Positions 62,765 to 64,000 of a stretch of DNA of 64,000 bases are shown here, piece after piece. This stretch comes from Methanosarcina mazei S-6. Lineage in GTDB: Archaea > Halobacteriota > Methanosarcinia > Methanosarcinales > Methanosarcinaceae. A program made the translations under genes and the position numbers. How positions within the stretch are numbered: position 1 is the first letter of the stretch; each line of letters opens with the position of its first letter. Where the stretch lies: the NCBI RefSeq assembly GCF_000970205.1, contig NZ_CP009512.1, positions 2,728,001 through 2,792,000 on the forward strand, in the 5' to 3' direction. The notes below the pieces were generated by a model, which searched no databases, was not told the origin of the DNA, and saw only the letters and a list, made by a program, of their open reading frames with translations.

Positions 62765-64000
62765 ATGAAAAGTATACTTATCGGAGACTGTATCAGAAAA
62801 CTAACCAGCTCTTTACTGGTCGTTGCTTTGCTTCTTGTTTCTACAGGCGCTGCGGGTGCAGAAGTCATTTACGTTGAGCCCGGAGCTTCAATTCAGGCTG
62901 CAGTAAATAACTCTACAACCGGGGACTTTATTATTGTGAAAGCCGGAGAATACGAAGAAAATATTGTTGTCAATGTTTCAGGGGTAACGGTCAGTTCGGA
63001 GCCTGAAAAATCTGGTAGCGTTTTTATCAGAGCAGGGGACAGGAATTCCAGCGTTTTTCAGGTTAAGGCCGACAACGTAACTATCAGCGGCTTTAACATA
63101 ACAGGGTCAGGAGAGTTTTTCAGCACACATGAGGCTTCCAGCCCCAGAGACTCTTTCCCCAAAGACCCGGATGGACAGGGTGTGTCCGATATACCGGAAC
63201 TTAGAAAAACTTACAGTCTCGGTTCAGGGGAAGTTTTTATCTCCAGATCAACTGAATTTGACTGCCCTCAGGCAGGGATCTGTCTTGATCAGGTTGAAAA
63301 CTGCACAATCGAAAGAAATCATATTTTTGAAAACCAGTACGGAGTTTACCTTCAGGGCTCCATGAACAATACCCTCTCGAACAATACCTTTTTCAGAAAC
63401 GGCATCCTGATTGATGAAGGCTGCAGCAGGAATACGGCAGAAAACAACTCCATTGAAGAGGGAAATTTAATTATCGGAGCACACTGCTGGGACAATATTA
63501 TATCCCGTAATCGGCTTTCAAACGGAGGAGGAATAGGGATCGCATGCTGCGGAGGAGGAAACCTTGTTTCGAATAATGAGATAATTAATTGCAGTACAGG
63601 GGTTGATATGTATGACACACAGGCAAGAACCGTCCTCTGTGGAAACCTGATTACGGACTGCGATTATGGTATTTACCTGATCCTTGTCTATGACTCCAGG
63701 GTATACAATAACACAATTTCAAACAGCAGCAGGGGCATTTTTTTGAGAGAAAACAGCCAGAATAATGAACTGTCCGGCAACATAATAAACTCCAGCAATG
63801 AATCCGGGATCTATTTACTGGACCATTGTGCTGACAACCGTATCTTTAACAACTACTTTAATAATACTGTAAATGTGAAAGCTGAAAACAGCAAAGGAAA
63901 CAGCTGGAACATTACAAAAGCTCCCGGAATAAATATCGCGGAAGGACCGTACCTTGGAGGCAATTTCTGGGCTGACCTTAACGGAACAGGATATTCTCAA
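62765..64000 (+). CDS. NosD-like exported beta-helix surface protein (partial, runs off the window)
   Basis: The frame is open from ATG 62765 (GGGGAGGGG upstream) to the window end, 412 codons without a stop. It has a signal peptide (LTSSLLVVALLLVSTGAAGA), the opening module SIQAAVNNSTTGDFIIVKAG and then parallel beta-helix turns (NNTLSNNTFFRN, GIYLLDHCADNRIFNNYFNN). The last part, GGNFWADLNGTGYSQ, is the conserved end of NosD repeats in Methanosarcina surface proteins. Residues about 120-165 form an insertion with Asp/Pro (KDPDGQGVSD). The C-terminal part is beyond the window, so anchoring cannot be judged. Confidence 0.85.
   Translation, partial: MKSILIGDCIRKLTSSLLVVALLLVSTGAAGAEVIYVEPGASIQAAVNNSTTGDFIIVKAGEYEENIVVNVSGVTVSSEPEKSGSVFIRAGDRNSSVFQVKADNVTISGFNITGSGEFFSTHEASSPRDSFPKDPDGQGVSDIPELRKTYSLGSGEVFISRSTEFDCPQAGICLDQVENCTIERNHIFENQYGVYLQGSMNNTLSNNTFFRNGILIDEGCSRNTAENNSIEEGNLIIGAHCWDNIISRNRLSNGGGIGIACCGGGNLVSNNEIINCSTGVDMYDTQARTVLCGNLITDCDYGIYLILVYDSRVYNNTISNSSRGIFLRENSQNNELSGNIINSSNESGIYLLDHCADNRIFNNYFNNTVNVKAENSKGNSWNITKAPGINIAEGPYLGGNFWADLNGTGYSQ

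Overview
The window is a chromosomal stretch of a methanogenic archaeon of the genus Methanosarcina. Evidence: a complete F420H2 dehydrogenase operon (fpoA to fpoO), F420 and methanofuran biosynthesis genes, a methanogen-specific MsvR regulator, a ferredoxin-linked geranylgeranyl reductase, archaeal aEF1B, large PAS histidine kinases, NosD-like beta-helix surface proteins, and AT-rich spacers full of short tandem repeats. The order MsvR - DnaK/DnaJ - duplicated trkAH - reductase/ferredoxin - cof - fpo, and the positions of the cysteines in MsvR, fit what I remember of M. acetivorans; this was not checked by search.

Layout. 0-1.3 kb: an IS256-type insertion sequence. 1.4-10.5 kb: a cupredoxin-like lipoprotein, Trm1, two archaeal proteins of unknown role, MsvR with a likely autoregulatory box, pspA-pspAA, a universal stress protein, a decayed kinase fragment, a small lipoprotein, a 51-residue coiled-coil protein and a circularly permuted GTPase. 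10.7-18.7 kb: a hybrid histidine kinase, ThiI, and a response regulator/1062-residue PAS kinase pair. 19-24 kb: a candidate structured RNA, tRNA-Ala(CGC), aEF1B, a zinc-ribbon protein, the mfnDFE methanofuran cluster and a membrane protein. 24.2-28.4 kb: grpE-dnaK-dnaJ. 29-35 kb: two tandem trkA-trkH potassium-uptake units. 35.1-43.8 kb (minus strand): geranylgeranyl reductase with its ferredoxin, a TetR-type regulator whose best start is CTG, then cofC, two cofH paralogues, cofG, and a second ferredoxin/flavoprotein pair. 44.8-55.1 kb: fpoABCDHIJ1J2KLMNO behind a 1-kb upstream region. 55.1-64 kb: an accessory region with a nonsense-disrupted papain-like protease, a 117-bp MITE, another inverted-repeat segment, two beta-helix surface proteins, a VapBC pair with a frameshifted toxin, an acetyltransferase and an MntA-HepT pair.

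How the genes fit together. CofC/G/H supply the F420 whose reduced form Fpo oxidises; Mfn enzymes make the C1 carrier methanofuran. The reductase/ferredoxin pair saturates membrane lipids, Trk systems set internal potassium, PspA and DnaK/J/GrpE guard membrane and protein integrity, and MsvR is a redox-sensing repressor.

The most interesting non-gene signals are: (i) a pair of diverged non-coding elements at 55.5 and 60.2 kb that share a conserved loop and a stem with two compensatory base-pair changes in the same register; (ii) the MITE with intact ends and target duplication; (iii) a protease gene whose only lesions are an in-frame TAG (pyrrolysine codon in this genus) and a TGA; (iv) a one-base frameshift in vapC; (v) an MsvR-type inverted repeat beside the msvR TATA box; and (vi) a TetR gene lacking any standard start codon. 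All calls come from reading the sequence; no database search was run.
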